A stretch of 64,000 nt of DNA from Bacteroidia bacterium (GTDB lineage Bacteria; Bacteroidota; Bacteroidia; Cytophagales; JAAEPT01). The stretch lies in assembly GCA_030431525.1 (NCBI GenBank), contig JAUIJC010000002.1:62001-126000 (forward strand), written 5' to 3'. Both the position numbers and the translations under genes were made by a program. The notes beneath the pieces were generated by a model. The model worked only from the letters and a program-made list of their open reading frames with translations, searched no databases and had not been told where the DNA came from. Positions 27,785 to 36,215 of the stretch are shown here, piece by piece (position 1 is the first letter of the stretch; each line of letters starts with the position of its first letter).

Positions 27785-29014
27785 TTGAACGTTTCCCAGT
27801 TTATTTCCAGTCGGATCCGACACCAGTCGGGAAAGTCCTTTGCCGCCACGGTTTCCCGTTTGGCGGTCTTTGGCTTGGTAGTGGGCATTTCCACACTTAT
27901 CATAGCCTTTGCCATTTTAGGAGGCTTTAAGCGGAAAGTTAGGGAGCGTGTCTATGATTTTGATGCCCATATTCATTTGACCCAATTTGGTTTGGGAACA
28001 GAAGCCGAGAACCAGCCGGTGCCCATGTCGGCGGATGCTTTTGTGCAGGGAAAAGAGCTTAACTCCATCAAGGAAATCTATCCTGTTGCCTTCCAGAAAG
28101 GGATTTTACACGCAAACGCCAATGTAATGGGCGTCGTGTTCAAGGGCATTGATTCCACCTTTGATTCCACCCGTGTTCGATGGGATCAGAGCGGAGAGCA
28201 TCACGGGAGTTACATTGAGTTTGGTGGGAAACCACATTCTCGCGATTTGATTGTCAGCCGAAACATTGCCGACAAACTCCAATTGAAAGTAGGGGATGAT
28301 GTCCGTTTTTATTCTTTCATTGACGGTCGCTTGAAACCCAAAAAGCTTTACCTAAAAGGTATCTATCGAACGGATTTGGAGGAGTTTGATGAGCGCTTGG
28401 TGTTGGGGGATATCAATGTGGTGCGTAGCCTTCAACAATGGCCAGATACCCTTGCCGGAGGTTTTGAGGTGGTGGTCCAAAATCCTGAAAAGCTGAATGA
28501 AACGCGCAATGAGCTTTCGGCTATAGCCGACTACTATTTTGATATTCAGACCATAGAGGAGCGTTTTACTCACATTTTTGATTGGTTGGGGTTGCTTGAC
28601 CAAAACGTGACGGTACTCATTTTCTTCCTTTTCTTTATCGCCTTCTTTAATGTGGTGGCCACCATGTACATCCTTATTATGGAGCGTACTCAAATGGTCG
28701 GTTTGCTAAAAGCATTGGGCGCTACGGATGGTACGATTCAACGCATTTTCTGGAGAACGGGACTGTGGTTGTTAATTTATGGACTGATTGGCGGAAACGC
28801 CTTGGGCCTCGGGGTTTGCGCCCTTCAGGATTTTGCCAAGGTGATTCCTTTGGATGCCTCTAACTATTACATGGACTACGTGCCTATTTATTGGGATTGG
28901 GAAGCCTTTTTCTTGGTGAATGTGGTGGCCATGGTGGTGATGGGAGCGGTCTTGGCTCTGCCTGTCCTGACTGTCCGATGGATGAAGCCCGTAAAAGCTA
29001 TCCGATTTGATTGA
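27785..29014 (+). CDS. ABC transporter permease (LolC/LolE/FtsX-like)
   Basis: TTG start; AVFGLVVGISTLIIAFAILGGFKRKVRERVYDFDAHIHL; C-terminal RTQMVGLLKALGATDGTIQRIFW. Confidence 0.9.
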   Translation: MNVSQFISSRIRHQSGKSFAATVSRLAVFGLVVGISTLIIAFAILGGFKRKVRERVYDFDAHIHLTQFGLGTEAENQPVPMSADAFVQGKELNSIKEIYPVAFQKGILHANANVMGVVFKGIDSTFDSTRVRWDQSGEHHGSYIEFGGKPHSRDLIVSRNIADKLQLKVGDDVRFYSFIDGRLKPKKLYLKGIYRTDLEEFDERLVLGDINVVRSLQQWPDTLAGGFEVVVQNPEKLNETRNELSAIADYYFDIQTIEERFTHIFDWLGLLDQNVTVLIFFLFFIAFFNVVATMYILIMERTQMVGLLKALGATDGTIQRIFWRTGLWLLIYGLIGGNALGLGVCALQDFAKVIPLDASNYYMDYVPIYWDWEAFFLVNVVAMVVMGAVLALPVLTVRWMKPVKAIRFD

Positions 29015-29085
29015 TTCAGAGAGGTGGACAAATGTTGTTACCTTTTGCCTGAATCCTTTAACTTGTTAACGCATACCTATATTCA

Positions 29086-29520
29086 GTGGAAAAAAATCAA
29101 TTGATTTTGGCTGGAGTAGATGATTTGCCGAGGGTGGCAAAACGTCTTTTGGAGTTGGGAAAGGATTATCCCGTGTGGTTGTTTGAGGGTGAAATGGGTG
29201 CTGGAAAAACCACGCTCATTCGCGCTATTTGTGAAGAGTTAGGTGTAGAGGATAATGTGTCGAGCCCGACGTTCTCTTTGGTGAATGAATACCTTTCAGC
29301 CTCTGGAGAAACGCTCTACCATTTTGATTTTTACCGGTTGGAGGACGAGGAGGAAGCACTGGAAATAGGGATTGAAGAATATTTTTATTCAGGAAACCGC
29401 TGTTTTGTGGAGTGGCCCTCCATGATTCCATCTTTGTTGCCTGATGATGCCTTGAACATTGAAATTGAGGTGGTCGATGGTGGTGAGCGGACTATTACTT
29501 TAAGTGTGTATGGCGAATAA
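29086..29520 (+). CDS. tsaE: tRNA threonylcarbamoyladenosine biosynthesis ATPase TsaE
   Basis: GTG start; LFEGEMGAGKTTLIRAICEELGVEDNVSSPTFSLVNEY. Confidence 0.95.
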   Translation: MEKNQLILAGVDDLPRVAKRLLELGKDYPVWLFEGEMGAGKTTLIRAICEELGVEDNVSSPTFSLVNEYLSASGETLYHFDFYRLEDEEEALEIGIEEYFYSGNRCFVEWPSMIPSLLPDDALNIEIEVVDGGERTITLSVYGE

Positions 29521-30748
29521 GCCCTTTGTTTCTGATATCGAGTCACTGGCCAAACAGAGTGCCCTGTACCCTCAGGAATCTCCGGCCGTGATTGAACGCT
29601 CTCAGGAGTCCATGCTCATCGGGATTCCCAAAGAGAAGGCCCAGCATGAGAACAGGCTATGCCTGACTCCCGAGTCTGTGGGTGTATTGGTGGCCAATGG
29701 CCATCAGGTGGTGATTGAAACAGGGGCAGGAAGCGCCGCAAATTATTCCGATCGGGATTATTCCGAGAAGGGTGCCCGAATTGTGTATTCAGCCAAGGAG
29801 GCCTTTCAAGCGGAAATTGTCTTGAAAGTTCACCGTGCCACCATCCAAGAGGTGGAATACATGAAGTCTGGAACCATCCTGATTTCCACCATTCGTGAAG
29901 CTTCTTTGGGTCAAGATTACCTTCGGGCATTGAACCGCAGGCGCATCACGGCCTTGGCTTTTGAGCTGATTGAAGATAAGGGTGGAAGCAAGCCTGTTGT
30001 TCGTTCCATGAGCGAAATCGCAGGAAACAGCGTTCTTCCTATAGCTTCTGAATATTTGAGTACCACCCGCAATGGCCGAGGGATTTTGCTCGGTGGAGTA
30101 ACAGGGGTGCCACCTTTGAAAATGGTCATTCTTGGTGCCGGAACCGTGGGTGAGACCGTTGCTCGTGTGGCCCGTGCATTGGGTGCTGAGGTCAAGGTTT
30201 TTGACAACCATCATTATAAACTGCGTCGTCTGAAGCGTGAGCTTCACGAGCAGGTCTATACTTCCATCATTGATGCCGACGTATTGCGCAAGGAATTGCT
30301 CGAAGCAGATGTAGTGGTTGGAGCCCTACGTTCGCAAGAAGGTCGAGGACTTTGTGTAGTCAGCGAGGAAATGGTGATGGACATGAAAGAGGGAGCAGTG
30401 ATTGTGGATGTGAGCATCAACCAAGGAGGTTGTTTCGAAACCTCAACGCCAACCTCACTTTCCTCTCCAATTTTCGTGAAGCATGGTGTTATTCACTATT
30501 GCGTACCTAACGTCGCTTCTCGTGTGGCAACTACAGCAACTCGTGCTTTAAGCCACATTTTCACCCCAATTCTTCTCCAGATGGCCAGCCTCGGTGGAAT
30601 TGAAGAAATCATGTATCGCAAGGAGTGGTTTGTCAAAGGCGTTTATGCTTTTGAGGGTTTTGTGACCAATAAGAATATCGCAGAGATGCATCGCATGGAA
30701 TACAGGGATTTAAGCCTGTTGTTGGCCGCGCGTATGAGTTGTCGATAG
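29510..30748 (+). CDS. ald: Alanine dehydrogenase
   Basis: IGIPKEKAQHENRLCLTPESV; GAGTVGETVARVARALGAEVKVFDN; overlaps the tsaE 3' end. Confidence 0.9.
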   Translation: MANKPFVSDIESLAKQSALYPQESPAVIERSQESMLIGIPKEKAQHENRLCLTPESVGVLVANGHQVVIETGAGSAANYSDRDYSEKGARIVYSAKEAFQAEIVLKVHRATIQEVEYMKSGTILISTIREASLGQDYLRALNRRRITALAFELIEDKGGSKPVVRSMSEIAGNSVLPIASEYLSTTRNGRGILLGGVTGVPPLKMVILGAGTVGETVARVARALGAEVKVFDNHHYKLRRLKRELHEQVYTSIIDADVLRKELLEADVVVGALRSQEGRGLCVVSEEMVMDMKEGAVIVDVSINQGGCFETSTPTSLSSPIFVKHGVIHYCVPNVASRVATTATRALSHIFTPILLQMASLGGIEEIMYRKEWFVKGVYAFEGFVTNKNIAEMHRMEYRDLSLLLAARMSCR

Positions 30749-30832
30749 GACTCATAGTTCATTTTTACAGAAAATATGGATTAAAAGGATTCTGTTCATA
30801 AATTGTGGACGAATCCTTTTTGTTTTTCAGTT

Positions 30833-31252
30833 ATGTTGATCAAGATTGAATCCCTTCCGGAAGAAAAACCCCTCTTTGAATTGGGGCAACACATTGTTGA
30901 GATCTCGAGTATCAACGATGGTTTGAGCGAGCAAAAGCAAACGCCATTTTTCCAGTGCAAGTTTGAGAACAGTGGCGGTTTTATCCGTGAGCGCTATTAC
31001 AACACGGAAAATTCCCTTTGGAAAATCATCGACCTTTTTCGTGCCTGTGGCTTTGAGGTGAAAGCGAATACCACCTTGGATACAGCTGACTTGATTGGAA
31101 AGAAATTAGAAATCGAAATTGGGGAGGAGCAGTATATTGATCGCCTTACTGGAGAAGTGAAACAGGCAAAGCGTGTGGTGAAGCTGGAGCGTTTTGGAGA
31201 AGGTGATGAGGAAGGAGAAAAAGGAAGTGAGGAGGGGGATTTGCCGTTTTGA
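30833..31252 (+). CDS. Hypothetical protein with SSB-like acidic C-terminal tail (EEGDLPF)
   Basis: ATG at 30833 (MLIKIESLPEEKP...); ends GDEEGEKGSEEGDLPF. Confidence 0.65.
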   Translation: MLIKIESLPEEKPLFELGQHIVEISSINDGLSEQKQTPFFQCKFENSGGFIRERYYNTENSLWKIIDLFRACGFEVKANTTLDTADLIGKKLEIEIGEEQYIDRLTGEVKQAKRVVKLERFGEGDEEGEKGSEEGDLPF

Positions 31253-31275
31253 TAGCGTTTGGGTCGTGCATAGTG

Positions 31276-31380
31276 TCGATGGATTGAAATCCATCGCTTT
31301 GGAGAATCGCCCTTACAGGGCTTTGTTGTGGTAGCCCTGTAAGGGCGGTTCTTTTTAGCAAAGGACTTTAGTCCTTTGAT
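31276..31380. repeat. Cluster of three palindromes incl. AGCCCTGTAAGGGCG family
   Basis: GATGGATTGAAATCCATC; CGCCCTTACAGGGCT...AGCCCTGTAAGGGCG; CAAAGGACTTTAGTCCTTTG (overlaps MATE stop codon). Confidence 0.8.
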
Positions 31381-32654
31381 GATTTGATATTTTCAAACCC
31401 CCACCAAGGCACCCCACCTCGAATCCCAACCCAAACCACCATACTCACCCAAACAGCGCTTAGCCCCAACCCCTGCCAGTCCAAAAAATAAAGCAAAGGA
31501 ATAAAAATACCTGTCGCCAAAATCAGGGTGTTTCTGAGGAAGCGGACGTTTCCAAGGCCAATAAAAATCCCATCGAAGGTGAAGGCTACTGAGCCCAGTA
31601 CAATGCTCAAGGAAAAGGAGGGAAGGACTGCGCTGATTTGATCCAAAACATTGATTTCTTTCGTGAAAATCTGAGCGATGGTTTCTCCAAAAAGCCAATA
31701 GCTCAATCCTAAGACTGAAGCAATAAGGAAGTTGGCGAACATGATTTTTTTGGCAAGCAATCGGATTCCAAGGGTGTCACCCTCGCCATTGAGCTTACCC
31801 ACCAAGGCCAATCCTGCATTGGCGTAGCCATCAATAAAAAAGGAGCAGAAAAGCCACAAGTTCATCAAAATGGTATGGGCTGAAATGGCGTATTCCCCAT
31901 TGCTCACAGCAATTCTGTTCGCAAAAAAGAGGGCTAAGTTAAGGCTGGCAGTGCGGATAAAGAGGTCGCCACTGACCCGTAATAATTCAAAAATGCTTCC
32001 TTCCTTTTGGCCAAATAACTGAGGTCTGGAAGGAATCTTTCGGAAGAGAAATAACACCGCCAAAAGAAAGATGATGGCTTGGGAAACAAGGGATGCATAA
32101 CCTGCGCCTTCAATGCCAAACTCCGGAATCCAGAGGTAATCCAATAGCAAGTTTATCTCTCCTCCAATTAGGGTGATGATCATCGCCCAAAGCGTGTTTT
32201 GGTGTCCTTTAAATATGCCAAAACAGGTATAGGCTGTCAGGATTAGGGGCAGTCCCAACAATCGAATTTTTAGATAGGAAGTACTGGCTTCCAAGAGTTC
32301 GCCTTCAGCACCATAAAGTCGAATAATTTGCTGGCTCAGCACATAGCCAATCAGCAGAAAGCAGATGCCCAGACCTGCGCTAAGAAGTAATGCCCTTCCT
32401 GCAATCGCTGATGTTTTTCCTTTATCCTCCAGATTATTGGCAATCATGGAGGCCGTGGCGCTTCGGATGGAGGCAAGCACCCAAATGATGACCAACAGAA
32501 TGGAGGTTGAAAGCCCCACAGCCGAAATGGCCACGTGTCCTGCTTTCCCCACCAAAGCAGTATCCGTCAGTGAAATAATGGGCTCAGCCATGCCCGAAAG
32601 CATGGATGGAATGGCCAGACTATTGATGTGTCGGAAGCTGGTGGTTTTGGACAT
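31368..32654 (-). CDS. MATE family efflux transporter
   Basis: INSLAIPSMLSGMAEPIISLTDTALVGKAGHVAISAVGL; 12-TM pattern. Confidence 0.93.
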   Translation of the reverse strand: MSKTTSFRHINSLAIPSMLSGMAEPIISLTDTALVGKAGHVAISAVGLSTSILLVIIWVLASIRSATASMIANNLEDKGKTSAIAGRALLLSAGLGICFLLIGYVLSQQIIRLYGAEGELLEASTSYLKIRLLGLPLILTAYTCFGIFKGHQNTLWAMIITLIGGEINLLLDYLWIPEFGIEGAGYASLVSQAIIFLLAVLFLFRKIPSRPQLFGQKEGSIFELLRVSGDLFIRTASLNLALFFANRIAVSNGEYAISAHTILMNLWLFCSFFIDGYANAGLALVGKLNGEGDTLGIRLLAKKIMFANFLIASVLGLSYWLFGETIAQIFTKEINVLDQISAVLPSFSLSIVLGSVAFTFDGIFIGLGNVRFLRNTLILATGIFIPLLYFLDWQGLGLSAVWVSMVVWVGIRGGVPWWGFENIKSSKD

Positions 32655-32693
32655 GCCTACAAAAATGCACGGATGAAAAACATTTTGGCAGGG

Positions 32694-32724
32694 TTTGGAG
32701 TTTAAAAAAATGCATCTACATTTG
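32694..32724 (+). promoter_or_regulatory. Bacteroidota sigma-A type promoter (TTTG-N19-TACATTTG)
   Basis: TTTG at 32694-32697 and TAnnTTTG at 32717-32724, 19-bp spacing. Confidence 0.75.
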
Positions 32725-32766
32725 CATCATCAATTCGAGACACTCCTCAATCCGAGGAGGACGACA

Positions 32767-32814
32767 ATGTTGGAACTTAGTCACATATCGCCCAGAATGA
32801 CCGAGCGCAGGTAA
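32767..32814 (+). CDS. Putative leader peptide MLELSHISPRMTERR
   Basis: AGGAGG-ACGACA-ATG Shine-Dalgarno spacing; 15 codons then TAA. Confidence 0.4.
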   Translation: MLELSHISPRMTERR

Positions 32815-32844
32815 TCCCGAAGCCTGCATGAATGATATTCCTAT

Positions 32845-32871
32845 GCCCGGTTATTCGACCGGGCTTTTTTT
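32845..32871 (+). terminator. Intrinsic terminator GCCCGGTTATTCGACCGGGCTTTTTTT in the rtcB leader
   Basis: 7-bp GC-rich stem and T7 located upstream of the rtcB start. Confidence 0.85.
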
Positions 32872-32948
32872 GTGCCTTACTTTTTGGCCAAGCCTGGGTG
32901 TTGTTTTCAGTACGAAGTACACTGTACTTTCAAAGTAACCCCAAACAC

Positions 32949-34355
32949 ATGGGCAGTAATAAACTCAAAGGCAAAGACCTTAGAGCAATTGAATTTCATT
33001 CAGACAAGGCAAAGAGCCTTGCATTATCTATTCTCAAAAAACATTACAAATTCCATTCGAAGCAGGAGCAATTGACGCTGTTGCAGGAGGTGTTCGCTAA
33101 TCCCCAAGACTTCGCTGATGATACCCTTTGGCATCGTGTAGCAGAGGAGTTGATTGCTAAACCAGCTGAGGCCATGAAGCAGGAAATTCCTTTGAGGGAA
33201 GAGCCGAACGCTTTCGAAGTATTTGGACGAAAACACATCACAAGCAATGCTTTTCAGCAAATGCGGATGGCCATGCGTCTTCCCATTGCGGAAAGTGGTG
33301 CTCTGATGCCCGATGCCCACCAAGGCTATGGTCTTCCGATTGGAGGTGTGTTGGCCACCAAAAATACCGTGATTCCTTATGGCGTTGGCGTGGATATCGG
33401 TTGTCGGATGAGCATGAGCATTTATGATGTGTCGCCAGATTACCTCAAGCGCAATGCTTATCAGTTTAAGATGGGCTTGAAGGAGCGCACCAACTTTGGT
33501 ACAGGCGGGGAACTGAACATCACCCAAGAGCATGAAATTTTGGACCGTTCTGAGTTTCAGTCTTTTGATTTGCTGAGGCAATTGCATGGCAAGGCCGTCA
33601 AGCAGTTGGGGACCTCGGGCTCAGGAAACCATTTTGTGGAGTGGGGTGTGGTTCGCTTGTTTTCCAATAATGCTTTGGGCATGGAGGCAGGTGAGTATTT
33701 GGCCCTGCTTTCCCACTCAGGATCTCGTGGATTGGGCGCTAACATCGCTAAGCACTTCACTGAAATTGCAAAGAGCAAATGCCTTTTGCCACGACAGGCT
33801 GGGCATTTGGCTTGGCTTGATTTGAACACAGAGGAAGGTCAGCAGTATTGGCTGGCGATGAACCTTGCGGGTGATTATGCCAAGGCATGTCATGATCAAA
33901 TCCATTATCACCTGAGCAAGTACATGGGCATTAAGCCAATAGTCAACATTGAGAACCACCACAATTTTGCTTGGAAGGAAGTTCAGGAAAATGGTGAGGA
34001 ATTGATTGTCCATCGAAAAGGTGCAACTCCAGCCAAAAAAGGTGAGTTGGGCATTATTCCAGGATCCATGACCGCGCCAGGATATTTGGTACGAGGCCAA
34101 GGAAATTCCGAATCACTTAACAGTGCCTCCCATGGAGCAGGACGAAAAATGTCTCGCAAAATGGCGAAGGAGTCTTACACAGGTAGCGCCATGAAAAAGG
34201 ACTTGAGTAAAGCTGGAGTTCAATTGATTGGTGGTGGCATTGATGAGGCGCCAGTGGCCTATAAGGACATTGACGAGGTGATGAAGTCGCAGTCCGAATT
34301 GGTGGAGGTTATTGGAAAATTCACTCCGAAAATTGTGAGGATGGATAAGGCGTAA
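32949..34355 (+). CDS. rtcB: RNA ligase RtcB
   Basis: MPDAHQGYGLPIGGVLAT, GVGVDIGCRMSMSIYD, SHSGSRGLG, HGAGRKMSRKMAK; start chosen at MGSNKLKGKDLRAIEF. Confidence 0.94.
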   Translation: MGSNKLKGKDLRAIEFHSDKAKSLALSILKKHYKFHSKQEQLTLLQEVFANPQDFADDTLWHRVAEELIAKPAEAMKQEIPLREEPNAFEVFGRKHITSNAFQQMRMAMRLPIAESGALMPDAHQGYGLPIGGVLATKNTVIPYGVGVDIGCRMSMSIYDVSPDYLKRNAYQFKMGLKERTNFGTGGELNITQEHEILDRSEFQSFDLLRQLHGKAVKQLGTSGSGNHFVEWGVVRLFSNNALGMEAGEYLALLSHSGSRGLGANIAKHFTEIAKSKCLLPRQAGHLAWLDLNTEEGQQYWLAMNLAGDYAKACHDQIHYHLSKYMGIKPIVNIENHHNFAWKEVQENGEELIVHRKGATPAKKGELGIIPGSMTAPGYLVRGQGNSESLNSASHGAGRKMSRKMAKESYTGSAMKKDLSKAGVQLIGGGIDEAPVAYKDIDEVMKSQSELVEVIGKFTPKIVRMDKA

Positions 34356-34365
34356 ATGAGCGAGA

Positions 34366-35004
34366 ATGGGAAATTATAAAGAACAATACTTTGTCCAGAT
34401 CAGCTCGGGCAGGGGACCAGCGGAATGTTGTTGGGTGGTGGCACAAGTGTTAAAAACCATCGTGAATGAGCTGAAAACAATGAAGTTAAATTATGAGGTA
34501 ATTGAACGGGTGCCTGGCCAACAGGTTGGCACTTTGTTCTCTGCCTTAATTAAAGTAGAAGGAAACGGGATAAGGGAAAAACTGTCTGGGTGGGAAGGCA
34601 CCATCCAATGGATTGGAAAAAGCCCATATCGCAAATTCCACAAGCGAAAGAACTGGTTTGTGGGTGTAAACTTGATTCGTTTGGAGGAGCAAGCCGGATG
34701 GAGAGATAGCGAGTTGGAGTTTCAAACTTATCGTTCATCGGGGCCTGGTGGCCAAAACGTAAACAAGGTGGAAACGGCCGTTCGTGTCATTCACAAGCCA
34801 TCGGGTGTGGTGGCTTCCGCTTCAGATTCCCGTTCCCAACACCAGAATAAGAAACAGGCGTTGGAGCGATTGAAGCTTGTTTTTGAACAACATCGCCTTC
34901 AAAAGCAGAAAGATCAATTGGAGGAGCAATGGAAAAATCATTTGGCCTTGGAGCGAGGAAATCCAGTAAAGGTGTTTTCAGGGCCGAAGTTCAACGAAGA
35001 TTGA
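34366..35004 (+). CDS. prfH: Peptide chain release factor H-like protein
   Basis: [19 protein letters not shown] and GGQ loop [20 protein letters not shown]; directly after rtcB. Confidence 0.93.
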   Translation: MGNYKEQYFVQISSGRGPAECCWVVAQVLKTIVNELKTMKLNYEVIERVPGQQVGTLFSALIKVEGNGIREKLSGWEGTIQWIGKSPYRKFHKRKNWFVGVNLIRLEEQAGWRDSELEFQTYRSSGPGGQNVNKVETAVRVIHKPSGVVASASDSRSQHQNKKQALERLKLVFEQHRLQKQKDQLEEQWKNHLALERGNPVKVFSGPKFNED

Positions 35005-35050
35005 TGTAACTTTGTGGAATGATTAAACTCTTTTCTGAATAGAGTGTTTG

Positions 35051-35161
35051 TACCACAGAGAACACAGAGGAAAGGAGAATAGGAGGCTTTCTATGTTCAA
35101 AACCAACCTGTTTGGAGAATGAGAGCCTCTTAAACCTCTATTCCTCTGGGTTCTCTGTGGT
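35051..35161. repeat. 'CCACAGAG' inverted-repeat element, copy B
   Basis: ACCACAGAGAACACAGAGGAAAGGAGAATAGGAGGC ... AGAGCCTCTTAAACCTCTATTCCTCTGGGTTCTCTGTGGT. Confidence 0.9.
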
Positions 35162-35246
35162 CATTTTGATATCCATTGAATCGAAACCTGCTCAGTTTTC
35201 AATCTTTTCCTTTTTGGGTAATCCTATTATTTGCTCTGACAAGCTC

Positions 35247-36149
35247 ATGAAAAAAGCACTTCTGACTGGCGCATCAGGTTTTTTGGGGAAACATCTTCAA
35301 TCCGCTCTTCAAGAAAACTATGAAGTGACCGGCTTGGGAAGAAAACCTTCTGGAGGGAATTTTATCACTGCAGATTTGGCCTCTGAAGTTCCTGATATCC
35401 ACGTAAGTTTTGACTTGGTGGTGCACAATGCGGGAAAGGCCCATGTGGTGCCTAAGACCGAGGAGGAGAAGCAGGCTTTCTTTGATGTCAACTTGAAAGG
35501 CACTTTGCACTTGCTTGAAGGTCTGGAAAAGGCTCAGGCTTTGCCAAAAAGCTTGGTTTTTATCAGCACCATTGCTGTTTATGGCCGTGAATTTGGCGAA
35601 GGCATTGCCGAGGATCATCCACTAGAAGGAAATACGCCTTATGCTTTGAGTAAGATTGAGGCGGAGAAGTTGGTGGAAGAGTGGGGTCAGCGAATGGGAG
35701 TGAAGGTATTGATTCTTCGTTTGCCATTGATTGCCGGGAAAAATCCTCCAGGCAACTTGGGAGCAATGATTCGAGGTATTCAGAAAGGTTTTTACTTTGG
35801 TATTGGAGATTCTTCGGCGCGGAAAAGTGTCGTGTTGGCCGAAGATGTGGCCGAGTTGGTTGCCAAATCAGAGGTCAGGGAAGGGACATACAACCTTACT
35901 GACGGGAAGCACCCAAGCTTCAAGGAATTGGAAGAGTTAATTGCCCAAAAGCAGGGAAAAAAAGCACCAAAGGCGTTGCCGATGGGTTTAGTAAATCTCT
36001 TAGGAAAAGTCGGAAATGTACTTCCATTCTTCCCCATTGATTCCTTAAAAGTGAAGAAAATTACTTCTAACCTGACCTTTGACGATGCAAAGGCCAGAAA
36101 GGAAATAGGTTGGAAACCAAAGCAAGTGCTGGAAGGGCAGTGGCTCTAA
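35247..36149 (+). CDS. NAD-dependent epimerase/dehydratase
   Basis: KKALLTGASGFLGKHLQSAL; YALSKIEAEKLVEEW. Confidence 0.9.
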   Translation: MKKALLTGASGFLGKHLQSALQENYEVTGLGRKPSGGNFITADLASEVPDIHVSFDLVVHNAGKAHVVPKTEEEKQAFFDVNLKGTLHLLEGLEKAQALPKSLVFISTIAVYGREFGEGIAEDHPLEGNTPYALSKIEAEKLVEEWGQRMGVKVLILRLPLIAGKNPPGNLGAMIRGIQKGFYFGIGDSSARKSVVLAEDVAELVAKSEVREGTYNLTDGKHPSFKELEELIAQKQGKKAPKALPMGLVNLLGKVGNVLPFFPIDSLKVKKITSNLTFDDAKARKEIGWKPKQVLEGQWL

Positions 36150-36207
36150 ACTTTAAAAATTAGATAAGGGACTTTGGCGCTAACGCCAAAAGTCTAATCT
36201 CTAAAGT
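36150..36207. repeat. Inverted repeat ACTTTAAAAATTAGA...GACTTTGGCGctaaCGCCAAAAGTC...TCTAATCTCTAAAGT
   Basis: Palindromic; the 3' arm GTCTAATCTCTAAAGTCTC recurs at 45571-45589. Confidence 0.75.
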
Positions 36208-36215
36208 CTCATAAA

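Larger units (their letters stand above)
32731..32871 (+). ncRNA. Structured leader RNA / attenuator or small RNA upstream of rtcB
   Basis: Begins just after the promoter; hairpins CTCCTC/GAGGAG and GCAGG/CCTGC; ends at intrinsic terminator. Confidence 0.5.

Noticed and set aside
32731-32871. Leader RNA as signal recognition particle RNA or tmRNA
   Set aside because: Lacks the GGAAGCAGCC-type SRP loop motif and any tRNA-like/tag-peptide structure
32832-32948. N-terminal extension of the rtcB ORF (MIFLCPVIRPGFFCALL...)
   Set aside because: It is read through the terminator hairpin; conserved RtcB sequence starts at MGSNKLKGKDLRAIEF (32949)
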